A stretch of 35,767 bases of DNA from Phycisphaerales bacterium (lineage in GTDB: Bacteria > Planctomycetota > Phycisphaerae > Phycisphaerales > SM1A02). The notes beneath the pieces were generated by a model that worked only from the letters and a program-made list of their open reading frames with translations, was not told where the DNA came from and ran no database searches. The DNA is taken from contig RECV01000179.1 in the NCBI GenBank assembly GCA_007693845.1, forward strand, positions 1-35,767. The letters are read 5' to 3'. Shown piece after piece: positions 1 to 7,946 of this stretch. How positions within the stretch are numbered: the stretch's first letter is position 1; each line of letters begins with the position of its first letter. The position numbers and the translations under genes are program-made.

Positions 1-144
1 GTGGGGGATTGGCGCGAATATCCGAACACGCGGGTTTTCGTGGAGTTGGAGGCGGGGCTGGCGTTCGCGCGGAAGCACAGGGCGTTTTTGTATGGCGTGC
101 CGTACAAGCGGTATGAACAGCGCGATGGAGGCCCTGGCACTTAA
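1..144 (+). CDS. C-terminal end of an unidentified protein (partial, 5' end outside window)
   Basis: Frame 1 is open from the first base to a TAA at 142-144, giving 47 residues with a normal amino-acid mix (it contains WREYPNTRVFVELEAGL and FLYGVPYKRYEQ). The last five residues (GGPGT) and the stop codon are encoded inside a perfect palindrome (129-156), so the original C-terminus may have been altered by that element. I do not recognise the family. A link to REP-associated transposases is only a guess suggested by the palindrome. The 174 bases between this stop and the next gene show no further ORF or clear promoter. Confidence 0.5.
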   Translation: MGDWREYPNTRVFVELEAGLAFARKHRAFLYGVPYKRYEQRDGGPGT

Positions 145-156
145 GTGCCAGGGCCT
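129..156. repeat. 28-bp perfect palindrome spanning a stop codon
   Basis: The half-site AGGCCCTGGCACTT is followed directly by its exact reverse complement. The TAA stop of the upstream reading frame lies at the centre. There is no T-run after it, so it is not a standard intrinsic terminator, although the transcript would form a strong hairpin. It could be a dispersed REP-like element; no second copy was seen in this window. Confidence 0.7.
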
Positions 157-318
157 TCGGGGTGCATCCCAGCCCCTTTGCGACTCGCCCCGCTGCTGAA
201 ACCGGCGGGGTGTGATATCTTCTTGATCTGCCCATGACTGCCCTGACCCCAACACGGTGGCGAGAGACCTTCCGAACGGCGGCGACCGCATGCCTCGCCC
301 CGGCGGGGAGCGCGCCGC

Positions 319-1986
319 ATGGGTGACATCGGCCTGTTGCAGACGATCGGGATCATGATCGTCGCCGCGGCGATCGTCGTGATGATCGCACGTCGATTGA
401 ACGTGCCGACCATCGTGCTCTACATCCTCACCGGGCTCGTGCTGGCCAGTTTCTTCGGCCTGTTCGGCGCGGAGGCGGACCTCGCAGCGGAAGAGGGTGA
501 ACTCATCGAAGGCGGGCTCGGCACGATCGCGGAGGTCGGCATCGTCCTGCTGCTGTTTCTGGTCGGGCTCGAACTCTCGCTGGAGAAAATCAAGGATGTG
601 GGCAAGGTGGCGGTCCTCGCCGGGCTGGGGCAGGTCGTCTTCACCGCGGCATTCGGCTTCGTTCTCGCGTTTTTGCTTCAGTTCACCGTGATGGAGTCGA
701 TCTTCATCGCCACCGCGCTGACCTTCAGCAGCACGGTTGTGGTCGTGAAGCTGCTCGATCAGAAGAAGGAACTGAGTTCGCTCTACGGCCGGATTGCGGT
801 GGGCATTTTTCTGGTGCAGGACCTGGTTGTGATTGTCGCGCTGACGTTCCTCGCCGGGCTCGGCCGGCAGGAGGAGATGGAAGCCGGCGCGATGATCTGG
901 GGGCTGGTGAAGGCGTTCATCGGCATGGGCATCCTGCTGGCGGTGGCCATGCTCGCATCGAAGTACGTGCTCGTGAAGCCGTTCAACTGGGCGGCCCGAT
1001 CGTCGGAGACGCTGCTGATCTGGAGCATCTGCTGGTGCTTCGGCTTCGTGATCGCAGCGGAGTTGATGAACCTCTCGCCGGAGATCGGCGCGTTTCTCGC
1101 CGGCGTGTCGCTCGCCCAACTCGGCTGCGCGGAGGACCTCCGCCGGCGGGTGCACCCGCTGATGAACTTTTTCATCGCCATCTTCTTCATCTCGCTCGGC
1201 GCGCACATGGAGTTCGGCGATGCGAAGGACTATCTCTTTGAATCGATCGTGCTCGCGCTGTTCGTGCTGATCGGCAACCCGTTCATCTTCATGTGGATCA
1301 TCGCGCGGTGCGGCTACGGCGAGAAGACGTGTTTTATGACCAGCGTGACGGTCGCGCAGATCAGCGAGTTCTCGTTCATCTTTGCGACGATGGGTCTCAC
1401 GGCCGGGCTGATCAGCCAGTCGGTTCTGTCGGTCATCACCGTCGTCGGGCTGATCACGATCGGCGTCAGTGCGTACATGATCTATTACAACCACGGTCTG
1501 TACGAGATCGTGCGCAAGCTCGGCCTGTTGAAAATCTTCAAGGCGAAGGACATTGACGATGAAGACCGCGAGGTGCCGCTGCGCGATCACATTGTCATCG
1601 TCGGCATGAATGCGCTGGGGCGAGATCTGGCCCGGCGGCTGCACGAGCGGGGCGAAACGGTCCTTGCGATCGATGTGGATGCGAAGAAGCTCGAAGGTCT
1701 GCCGTGCCGCACGATGCTCGGCAACGTGGAATACCATGCGGTCATTGAAGAAGCGGCCCTCGAACACGCGAAGCTCGGTATCTCCGCGCTGCACATTGAG
1801 GAGACGAACATTCTCTTCGCGTACCACTGCAAGAAACTGGGCGTGCCGGCCGCCATTCACGCGTTCGACGGGTCCGTGTTTGCCGATTTGCGCAAGCTCA
1901 ACGTTGACTTTCTGATCGATTCCAAAGCGCAAGGCAGCACGAAGCTGGTCGTGCGTCTGCAGGAAGAGGGGCTGGTCGGGTCATGA
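319..1986 (+). CDS. CPA2-family monovalent cation:proton antiporter (KefB/KefC-like) with TrkA-N-like domain
   Basis: 555 residues. The first ~390 are hydrophobic and form a multi-span Na+/H+ exchanger domain, with family-type segments FLVQDLVVIVAL and LSPEIGAFLAGVSLAQ. The soluble C-terminus from about residue 420 resembles the TrkA-N/RCK Rossmann domain that gates such transporters (DHIVIVGMNALG, about 423-434). The glycine loop reads GMNALG rather than GxGxxG, so nucleotide binding may be weakened. The protein should sit in the inner membrane and exchange K+ or Na+ for H+; the ion cannot be read from sequence. The start ATG has GGGGAG at 305-310, 8 nt upstream. The stop overlaps the next start by 4 bp (ATGA), so the two antiporters are probably co-translated. 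Confidence 0.9.
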   Translation: MGDIGLLQTIGIMIVAAAIVVMIARRLNVPTIVLYILTGLVLASFFGLFGAEADLAAEEGELIEGGLGTIAEVGIVLLLFLVGLELSLEKIKDVGKVAVLAGLGQVVFTAAFGFVLAFLLQFTVMESIFIATALTFSSTVVVVKLLDQKKELSSLYGRIAVGIFLVQDLVVIVALTFLAGLGRQEEMEAGAMIWGLVKAFIGMGILLAVAMLASKYVLVKPFNWAARSSETLLIWSICWCFGFVIAAELMNLSPEIGAFLAGVSLAQLGCAEDLRRRVHPLMNFFIAIFFISLGAHMEFGDAKDYLFESIVLALFVLIGNPFIFMWIIARCGYGEKTCFMTSVTVAQISEFSFIFATMGLTAGLISQSVLSVITVVGLITIGVSAYMIYYNHGLYEIVRKLGLLKIFKAKDIDDEDREVPLRDHIVIVGMNALGRDLARRLHERGETVLAIDVDAKKLEGLPCRTMLGNVEYHAVIEEAALEHAKLGISALHIEETNILFAYHCKKLGVPAAIHAFDGSVFADLRKLNVDFLIDSKAQGSTKLVVRLQEEGLVGS

Positions 1987-3614
1987 CGGGTGAACTGTTC
2001 ATCCTGGCGGCCGGGGCGGGCCACGGCATGGCGACGCTGCTGGTGATTCTCGCCGCTTCGTCGATCGGGCTGGGGCTGGCGACGTGGCTGCGCCTGCCGG
2101 TCGTCCCGTTGATGATCCTGACGGGCATCGGGGTGAAAGTGCTCGACGTCTGGCTCGTCGGGATGGGCTGGGATGTCTTCGGCGGCATCGCTGACCAGGA
2201 CATGCTGCAGGAAGTGCTGCTGCTCGGCCTGACGTTTCTCGTCTTCGCAGCGGGAATGGAACTCAACCCGTCGCGCGTCGGTCAGCAACGTCGCGCAACG
2301 ATTCTGATCGGTATCGCGCAATTCTTCGTGATGATGATCATCGGCATGGGGTCCGCCATGCTGTTCGGATTGTCACCGCTCGCGGCGCTGTATATGGGTC
2401 TTGCGGTTTCTGCGAGTTCGACGATCGTCGTCGTGCGCATGCTGCAGCAACGCCGGCAGTTCTTTGAGCCGTTCGGCCGGCTGGTGCTGGGGGTGCTGTT
2501 GCTGCAGGACCTGATGATCATCATCCTGATCGCGGCGATCAGTGGCGGCGGGGGCGGTGTGAGCGGCGTGGTGCTGATGACCCTCGCCACCCTTGGGCTG
2601 GTGCTGCTGACGTGGGTCTTCATCCGCTGGGTCGCGCCGTGGCTGATCATTCGTCAGAAGCTCGATCAGGAGGAGCTGATGCTGGTCGCGCTGGCGATTC
2701 TGTTCGGCTTCGTCGGCCTGGCCTACTGGATGGACGTGCCGCTGGTCGTCGGCGCGTTCTTCGCCGGCGTGGCGCTGTCGAGCTTTCCCGTCAACGGTAT
2801 CGCGCGCGGGCAGCTAATCTCACTCAATACGTTTTTCCTGGCGATCTTTTTCGTCTCGCTGGGCGCGATTCTCGTGATGCCGACCGCGGCCGAGTTCGCG
2901 TTGATCGCGGCGCTGACGGTGCTGATTATCTTGGTCACGCCCCTGCTGGTCGTGCTGACCGCCAACTGGCTCGGCGTGACCACGCGCACCGCCGTGGAAA
3001 GCGGCCTCCTGCTCGCGCAGTCGAGCGAGTTTTCCATCGTGATCATCATGCTCGGCGTGGGCGCGGGGGTTCTCGAACCGAGCATGCTTTCGGTGATTGC
3101 GCTGGTCACCATCATCACGATGACGCTGACCACGTTCATCGCGACCGATCGTGTGACATGGATGCTGGTGCGGCTGCATCCCTCGGCCCGGACGGAACTC
3201 GACGATCATGACCTGAAGGAACACATCATCATGCTCGGCTGCGGCTCCAACAGCCAAGTGTTGCTCGATCTCCTGCTGCTGCAACGCCAACGTGTCGTGG
3301 TCGTCGATGAAGATCCCAATACGGTCGAAAGGTTGCGCAGCCGCGGCATCGATGTCGTGCGTGGCGACGGCGCGGATCCGTCGGTTCTCGATTCGGTCGA
3401 TGCCCGACAGGCGAGCGTGATTATCTCCACGATCCGCCGTGTGGAAGACAACGAACGCATGCTCGCGCACGTCGGCAAGGATGTGACGGTCATGGTGCGC
3501 GTCTTCAGCGAGGTGGAGGCGAAACGCATCGAACGTATGGGCGGCGTCGCCATTCGAGAAGCTGAAGCCGCTGCGGATGACTTCCTCGAATGGTTTCAGA
3601 CCCAATCCGCCTGA
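1983..3614 (+). CDS. second CPA2-family cation:proton antiporter with TrkA-N-like domain
   Basis: 543 residues. It has the same architecture as the preceding gene: a multi-span exchanger domain (LLLQDLMIIILIAA, PLVVGAFFAGVALS) followed from about residue 413 by a Rossmann-like domain (EHIIMLGCGSNS, then VVVVDEDPNTVERL and VVRGDGADPSVL). The acidic end of strand 2 (DEDP) and the GDGAD segment fit the NAD(H)-binding TrkA-N fold, but the last glycine of GxGxxG is replaced (GCGSNS). The start ATG lies inside the upstream stop (1983-1986). The two proteins are clearly related but divergent, so they may be an old tandem duplication. They could form a heteromer; this is inference. Confidence 0.9.
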   Translation: MTGELFILAAGAGHGMATLLVILAASSIGLGLATWLRLPVVPLMILTGIGVKVLDVWLVGMGWDVFGGIADQDMLQEVLLLGLTFLVFAAGMELNPSRVGQQRRATILIGIAQFFVMMIIGMGSAMLFGLSPLAALYMGLAVSASSTIVVVRMLQQRRQFFEPFGRLVLGVLLLQDLMIIILIAAISGGGGGVSGVVLMTLATLGLVLLTWVFIRWVAPWLIIRQKLDQEELMLVALAILFGFVGLAYWMDVPLVVGAFFAGVALSSFPVNGIARGQLISLNTFFLAIFFVSLGAILVMPTAAEFALIAALTVLIILVTPLLVVLTANWLGVTTRTAVESGLLLAQSSEFSIVIIMLGVGAGVLEPSMLSVIALVTIITMTLTTFIATDRVTWMLVRLHPSARTELDDHDLKEHIIMLGCGSNSQVLLDLLLLQRQRVVVVDEDPNTVERLRSRGIDVVRGDGADPSVLDSVDARQASVIISTIRRVEDNERMLAHVGKDVTVMVRVFSEVEAKRIERMGGVAIREAEAAADDFLEWFQTQSA

Positions 3615-3661
3615 TGCCCGGGAGGTCGGTCTCAGGGATGTGAAGGCGGCGGATGCCCGCG

Positions 3662-3679
3662 AAGGCCGCGGCCGGCCTT
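3662..3679. other. GC-rich hairpin between antiporter and peptidase genes
   Basis: AAGGCCG, a 4-nt loop and CGGCCTT form a perfect 7-bp stem. No T-run follows, so any terminator role for the antiporter operon is uncertain. A TTG at 3678, the farthest-upstream possible start for the peptidase, lies in the descending arm, which argues against its use. Confidence 0.4.
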
Positions 3680-3707
3680 GTACGAAGGGTCGCTTCGCGC
3701 CTATGGT
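3678..3707 (+). promoter_or_regulatory. putative sigma-70-type promoter, leaderless for the M3 peptidase
   Basis: TTGTAC (3678-3683), an 18-nt spacer and TATGGT (3702-3707). Exactly 6 nt separate the -10 hexamer from the ATG at 3714, so the predicted transcription start falls on the A of the start codon. No Shine-Dalgarno is present. Confidence 0.45.
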
Positions 3708-3713
3708 GTCGGC

Positions 3714-5537
3714 ATGAGTCAATCCACCGCCACCGCTCCCGTCACGCCGGAATTGCCGAAATGGGATCTCAGCGTGTACTTCCAGAGTCTCGATGACCCC
3801 GCGCTCGATGAAGCGATCAGCGCGTTTCACATGGGTCTGGATGAACTCGAACGCATGCTCGATGTACACGCGGAGTCGGATGAGGCCACGAAACCCGATG
3901 AGGCAGCCCCGGCGCTCGAAGAGATCATCAACCGCTTCAACGCACTTGGTGATCAATTGATGCTGCTGCGGTCGTACATCCATGGCCACATCACGACCAA
4001 TTCACGCAACGAACGGGCGCAGGCGCGAAACAGCGAACTTCAGCCGCTCATGACGCGGTTCAATACGCTGAGCACGCAGCTCAAGGCGTGGATCGGCACG
4101 CTCCCGATTGACTCTCTGATCGAGCGGTCGGATGTACTGGAGGCGCACGCGTTCGCGCTGCGGAAGATGAGCGAAGAGGCCTCCAAACTGATGAGCGCTG
4201 AGGAAGAGGCCCTCGCGGCCCAACTCGCCGAAACCGGCGGCACGGCATGGGCGAACCTGTACGGCAACTTCAGCTCACAGATCGAAGTCGAACTGGATGG
4301 TGCGGCGTTACCCATGTCCGCCGTGCGTAACCTGGCGCACGATCCGTCTGCGGAAACGCGCCACAAGGCGTACCGCGCGGAACTCGAAGCGTGGCGGGAG
4401 AATGAAGTGGTCATCGCCGCCGCGCTCAACAGCATTAAGGGTGAGTCGGCACTGCTGAACCGTAAACGCGGATGGGACGGGCTGCTGAACGAGGCGCTCT
4501 TCCGCGCGAACATGGATCAGACCGCCCTCGATGCGATGATGAACGCGGCTCGTGATGCGTTTCCCGTCTTTCGTCGATACCTTCGCGCCAAAGCAGCGCG
4601 GCTGGGACACCAGGGCGGCCTGCCGTGGTACGACCTCTTCGCGCCGGTCGGTGCCCGCGGATCGTGGTCCTACGACGAGGCGATGAGCTTTATCGAGCGG
4701 CACTTTCGCGGATACTCCGGCAAGCTCGGCGACTTCGCGGTTCGCGCGTTCGAGGAAAACTGGATCGACGCGGCCCCCGCCGGTGGCAAGCGCGATGGCG
4801 CGTTCTGCATGGGGACGCGCGGCGATGAATCACGCATTCTCATGAACTTCAAGCCCGCCTTCGGCTCGGTCGCCACCCTCGCCCACGAACTCGGCCACGG
4901 GTACCACAACGTCTGCCTGGCCGAACGCACCCCGCTCCAGCGGCAGACGCCCATGACGCTGGCGGAGACCGCGAGCATTTTCTGCGAGACGATCATCAAG
5001 CGCGCGGCGTTGCGCGAAACCGAGGCCGCGGAGCAGTTGTCCATTCTCGAAGCGTCCCTGCAGGGGGCGAACCAGGTGGTTGTGGATATCACGAGCCGAT
5101 TCGAGTTTGAGTCCGCGGTGCTCGAACGCCGGCCGCATCGCGAGCTGGCAGCGCGCGAGTTCTGCGAGATCATGCTCGAAGCCCAGCGGAACACCTACGG
5201 CGATGGGCTCGATGCCGATGCGCTTCACGCGTACATGTGGGCCGTCAAGCCGCACTACTACGCATGGCGTTCGTTCTACAACTTCCCGTACATGTTCGGC
5301 CTGCTCTTCGGATTGGGGCTGTATGCCATTTACCAGGAGTCGCCGGAGGATTTCTACGGCCGGTACGATGAGTTGCTCAGCTCAACCGGGCTGGACGATG
5401 CTGCATCGCTCAGTGCCGGCTTCGGGATCGATATTCGTGACCGGGGCTTCTGGGACGGCTCGCTCAAGGTGATCGAGGAAGATGTGGCCCGCTTTGAGCG
5501 GCTTTGCAAGGAGGTCCCGGCCGAGGCGGAAGAATAA
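3714..5537 (+). CDS. pepF: M3-family zinc oligoendopeptidase (PepF-like)
   Basis: 607 residues, close to the usual ~600 for M3B oligoendopeptidase F. The catalytic zinc motif HELGH is at residues 391-395 within TLAHELGHGYHN. The conserved downstream glutamate is probably in the segment TLAETASIFCETI. The N-terminal half is helical, as in the M3 thimet-like fold. There is no signal peptide, so it should degrade short peptides in the cytoplasm. I chose ATG 3714 (MSQSTATAPV) over TTG 3678 because the latter lies in a hairpin and a putative promoter. No ribosome-binding site precedes the ATG, while a -10-like hexamer ends 6 nt upstream, consistent with leaderless translation. Confidence 0.92.
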   Translation: MSQSTATAPVTPELPKWDLSVYFQSLDDPALDEAISAFHMGLDELERMLDVHAESDEATKPDEAAPALEEIINRFNALGDQLMLLRSYIHGHITTNSRNERAQARNSELQPLMTRFNTLSTQLKAWIGTLPIDSLIERSDVLEAHAFALRKMSEEASKLMSAEEEALAAQLAETGGTAWANLYGNFSSQIEVELDGAALPMSAVRNLAHDPSAETRHKAYRAELEAWRENEVVIAAALNSIKGESALLNRKRGWDGLLNEALFRANMDQTALDAMMNAARDAFPVFRRYLRAKAARLGHQGGLPWYDLFAPVGARGSWSYDEAMSFIERHFRGYSGKLGDFAVRAFEENWIDAAPAGGKRDGAFCMGTRGDESRILMNFKPAFGSVATLAHELGHGYHNVCLAERTPLQRQTPMTLAETASIFCETIIKRAALRETEAAEQLSILEASLQGANQVVVDITSRFEFESAVLERRPHRELAAREFCEIMLEAQRNTYGDGLDADALHAYMWAVKPHYYAWRSFYNFPYMFGLLFGLGLYAIYQESPEDFYGRYDELLSSTGLDDAASLSAGFGIDIRDRGFWDGSLKVIEEDVARFERLCKEVPAEAEE

Positions 5538-5557
5538 TCAGCGATTTGCCGCGATTC

Positions 5558-5587
5558 AGTGTCGATTAGTGTCGAAAAGTGTTCAAA
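5558..5587. repeat. three tandem 10-bp repeats (AGTGTCGAnn)
   Basis: AGTGTCGATT, AGTGTCGAAA and AGTGTTCAAA lie head to tail with no gap, 20 nt after the peptidase stop codon. The 10-bp period would put each copy on the same face of the helix. They lie about 170 bp upstream of the likely rpsB promoter. Confidence 0.6.
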
Positions 5588-5753
5588 AGACGCGATCGAG
5601 TTGGGATGCGTGGCCGAATGTGGATGCGATCATGCCGGCTCGCCTGTCTCGGTGCTCGTCGCGAGACCGGACGGCTGCAGGATCTCCCGGGTGGCCTGAC
5701 CGGTACAGGTTGTGATGCGGCGGTTGGAATCGGTTCGATTGGCGGATCGCGAG

Positions 5754-5782
5754 TTGTAAGCGGCGGGCCGCATCGGTACACT
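5754..5782 (+). promoter_or_regulatory. putative sigma-70 promoter for rpsB-tsf
   Basis: TTGTAA (5754-5759), exactly 17 nt, then TACACT (5777-5782). Transcription would start near 5789, giving rpsB a 5' leader of about 229 nt. This is the best -35/-10 pair I could find upstream of rpsB. Confidence 0.5.
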
Positions 5783-6017
5783 ATTGCGTTCCGCTCCGTT
5801 TGATTCGGGGCATCCCCGCCGTCGTGAGTGGGCCGTACGGTCACGGGAATCTTCAGGAACGCGAAAGCGTTGGACACAATAGAGCCCGGGATGACGGCAA
5901 ACGCCGAGTCATCCTCACCCCAAGCGCCCTGGTGCGAAGCGGGCGTCAAGTCGTTTTTTCGTCTTGACCGACCCACCACCCGATTCGCCGGTGTCGCTGC
6001 CAGAAGGAATTTTCGCC

Positions 6018-6905
6018 ATGAGTTCGCTTGTCAAAGATCTGATCGAAGCCGGGATCCACTTCGGTCAACGCCGCAGCAACTGGAATCCGAAGATGGGACC
6101 GTACATCTTCGGCACGCGGAACAAGATTCACATCATCGATATCCGCGAGACCATCAAGGGTCTGCTGCTGGCGAAGAAGTTCATTCAGAACACCGTGGCC
6201 GATGGCAAGGATGTCTGCTTCGTCGGAACCAAGAGGCAGGCGCGCAGTTCCATCGAAAAATATGCCCGCGATGTCGGCATGCCGTTCGTCACCGAACGCT
6301 GGCTCGGCGGCACCCTCACCAATTTCCGCACCATCCGCGAACGACTCAAGCGGCTGGAAGAACTTGAACAACTGATCGAGACCGGCGAGATGGAGAACTA
6401 CTCCAAGAAAATGGAGTCGCAGCTTCTCCGTGAGAAGCGCAAGATCTCCCGCAACCTGGAGGGCATCCGCACGATGAACCGCCTCCCCGGCGCGCTGATC
6501 GTCGTCGATGTCAATCGTGAAGCCAACGCCCTCCGTGAAGCTCGTTCGCTCGGCATTCCGACCGTCTGCCTGATCGACACCGACGGTGACCCGGACATGG
6601 TGGACATTCCCATTCCGGGCAACGATGACTCAATGCGGTCGATCGAAGCGATCATCCGCGAGCTCTGCGAGGCAGTCCGGGCAGGCAAGACGACCCGCGC
6701 CGCGAAGGCCGAAGGCGCGGATGGAGAAGGCGGTGATGAGAAGGGCGGCCAGCCGCCGCGCCGTCGTTCCAATCGCAGCCAGTTCCGCGCGGAAGACTCT
6801 TCCGCCTCCGCCGAGAACGCCGAGGCCAAGAAGGATGATGACCAGGCCTCCGGTTCGCCGGCGGTCGCGGCCAGCACCGGCAGCGCCGAACGCAGTAGCG
6901 AGTAA
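6018..6905 (+). CDS. rpsB: 30S ribosomal protein S2
   Basis: 295 residues. The S2 core is unmistakable: LIEAGIHFGQRRSNWNPKM near the N-terminus, then IHIIDIRETI, VCFVGTKRQA, ERWLGGTLTNFRTI and the C-terminal IPIPGNDDSMRSI. The core ends near residue 225, and a highly charged Ala/Glu/Lys/Ser-rich tail of about 65 residues follows, making it longer than the ~240-residue E. coli protein. Start ATG 6018 has AGAAGGAA at 6002-6009 and begins exactly at the conserved S2 N-terminus; an in-frame TTG at 5964 is rejected. Followed by tsf 120 bp downstream in the usual bacterial order. Confidence 0.97.
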   Translation: MSSLVKDLIEAGIHFGQRRSNWNPKMGPYIFGTRNKIHIIDIRETIKGLLLAKKFIQNTVADGKDVCFVGTKRQARSSIEKYARDVGMPFVTERWLGGTLTNFRTIRERLKRLEELEQLIETGEMENYSKKMESQLLREKRKISRNLEGIRTMNRLPGALIVVDVNREANALREARSLGIPTVCLIDTDGDPDMVDIPIPGNDDSMRSIEAIIRELCEAVRAGKTTRAAKAEGADGEGGDEKGGQPPRRRSNRSQFRAEDSSASAENAEAKKDDDQASGSPAVAASTGSAERSSE

Positions 6906-7025
6906 CACTTTGCAGGTTGAAAGTCAGATACAAGCACGACGAGCCGGTTCGGCGTGAGCCGGCGCGTAAACCGGAAAGTAGCGAACCCCGAAGTCGCAGA
7001 ACGGACTGCGAAGGACACGAAAACC

Positions 7026-7826
7026 ATGGAGACACAGGTGAGTTTCAGCGCGAAAGACGTCATGCAACTGCGCCAGAAGACCGGCCTGGGCATGATGGAC
7101 TGCAAGAAGGCCCTGACGGAAAACAACGGCGATATGGCCGCTGCAGAGGAATGGCTCCGCGCCCAGCGCAAGGGCAAGATGGACACGCGCACCGAGCGCA
7201 CGACCGGCGAAGGCCGCATCAGCATCAAGATCGACGGCAGCCATGCCGCCATCGTCGAGGTCCAGACCGAGACCGACTTCACCGCGAAGAACGACAACTT
7301 CATCCAGATGGTCGAAGACGTCGTCAACGAAGCGATCAAGCTTTCGGCCGGCGAGATCCAGCCGAACGAGGCGATGACCAAGCGGATCGATGACCTGCGC
7401 ATCACCACCGGCGAGAACGTCAACTTCGCCCGTGGTCAGAAGCTCGAAGGTGGTCACTTCGGTCAGTACGTCCACCACGACGGCAAGCGCGCTGCGCTCG
7501 TGCAGATCGAAGGCAGCGCCGATGAGGAACTGCTCAAGGGTCTCTGCCAGCACATCGTCTTCCACGACCCGATCGGGATCAGTGAAGCCGATGTCGATGC
7601 TGCCAAACTCGAAGAGATTCGTCAGAACGCGATCGAGGAAGCCAAGAAGTCCGGCAAGCCCGAGGAGATTGCGCAGAAGATGAGCGAGGGCAAGGTCCGC
7701 AAGTACCTCGAAGAGAACACGCTCCTGCACCAGAAGTACATTCTCGATGAGTCGAAGATGATCAAGGAACTGCTGCCCGATGGCGTGACGGTGAAGGCAT
7801 TCGTCCGCTACACCCTGGGAAGCTGA
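7026..7826 (+). CDS. tsf: translation elongation factor Ts
   Basis: 266 residues. The N-terminal UBA-like domain carries the family signature TGLGMMDCKKAL followed by NNGDMAAAEEWLR. The EF-Ts core then includes a TDFTAKND segment, and the C-terminus has LLHQKYILDES and a closing VKAFVRYTLG. EF-Ts recycles EF-Tu by GDP/GTP exchange. Start ATG 7026 has AAGGA at 7011-7015; the open frame extends further upstream without family similarity, so the shorter form is preferred. A strong terminator at 7881-7915 ends the rpsB-tsf unit. Confidence 0.97.
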   Translation: METQVSFSAKDVMQLRQKTGLGMMDCKKALTENNGDMAAAEEWLRAQRKGKMDTRTERTTGEGRISIKIDGSHAAIVEVQTETDFTAKNDNFIQMVEDVVNEAIKLSAGEIQPNEAMTKRIDDLRITTGENVNFARGQKLEGGHFGQYVHHDGKRAALVQIEGSADEELLKGLCQHIVFHDPIGISEADVDAAKLEEIRQNAIEEAKKSGKPEEIAQKMSEGKVRKYLEENTLLHQKYILDESKMIKELLPDGVTVKAFVRYTLGS

Positions 7827-7880
7827 GGCCGACGACGCGAACGTGAAGATCGCCCCGATCACTGAATCCAATGCATACGA

Positions 7881-7915
7881 AAGACGCGGCCTCAATTGAG
7901 GCCGCGTCTTCTTTT
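7881..7915 (+). terminator. intrinsic terminator after tsf
   Basis: The 15-nt half AAGACGCGGCCTCAA is followed by its exact reverse complement (7881-7910), then CTTTT. The stem is a perfect 30-bp palindrome, so the RNA hairpin would have at least 13 paired bases. It lies between the convergent tsf and FMN reductase genes and may stop both, although the T-run favours the plus strand. Confidence 0.85.
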
Positions 7916-7946
7916 ACATGGTCGAATCAAGGATGTGCGCTCACGC

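Larger units (their letters stand above)
5538..6017. other. 480-bp non-coding region upstream of rpsB
   Basis: Starts right after the peptidase stop. It holds three tandem 10-bp repeats (5558-5587), a good promoter (5754-5782) and a leader of about 230 nt before rpsB. Short open frames across it have no ribosome-binding sites and no recognisable sequence, so I do not call a gene. Confidence 0.6.

Noticed and set aside
2820-3989. 389-codon minus-strand open frame antisense to the second antiporter and peptidase
   Set aside because: His/Arg/Asp-rich shadow of GC-rich coding DNA; the plus strand encodes clear family proteins.
5579-6367. Short plus-strand frames upstream of and overlapping rpsB
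   Set aside because: No ribosome-binding site or family similarity; the later one is in a wrong frame over rpsB.
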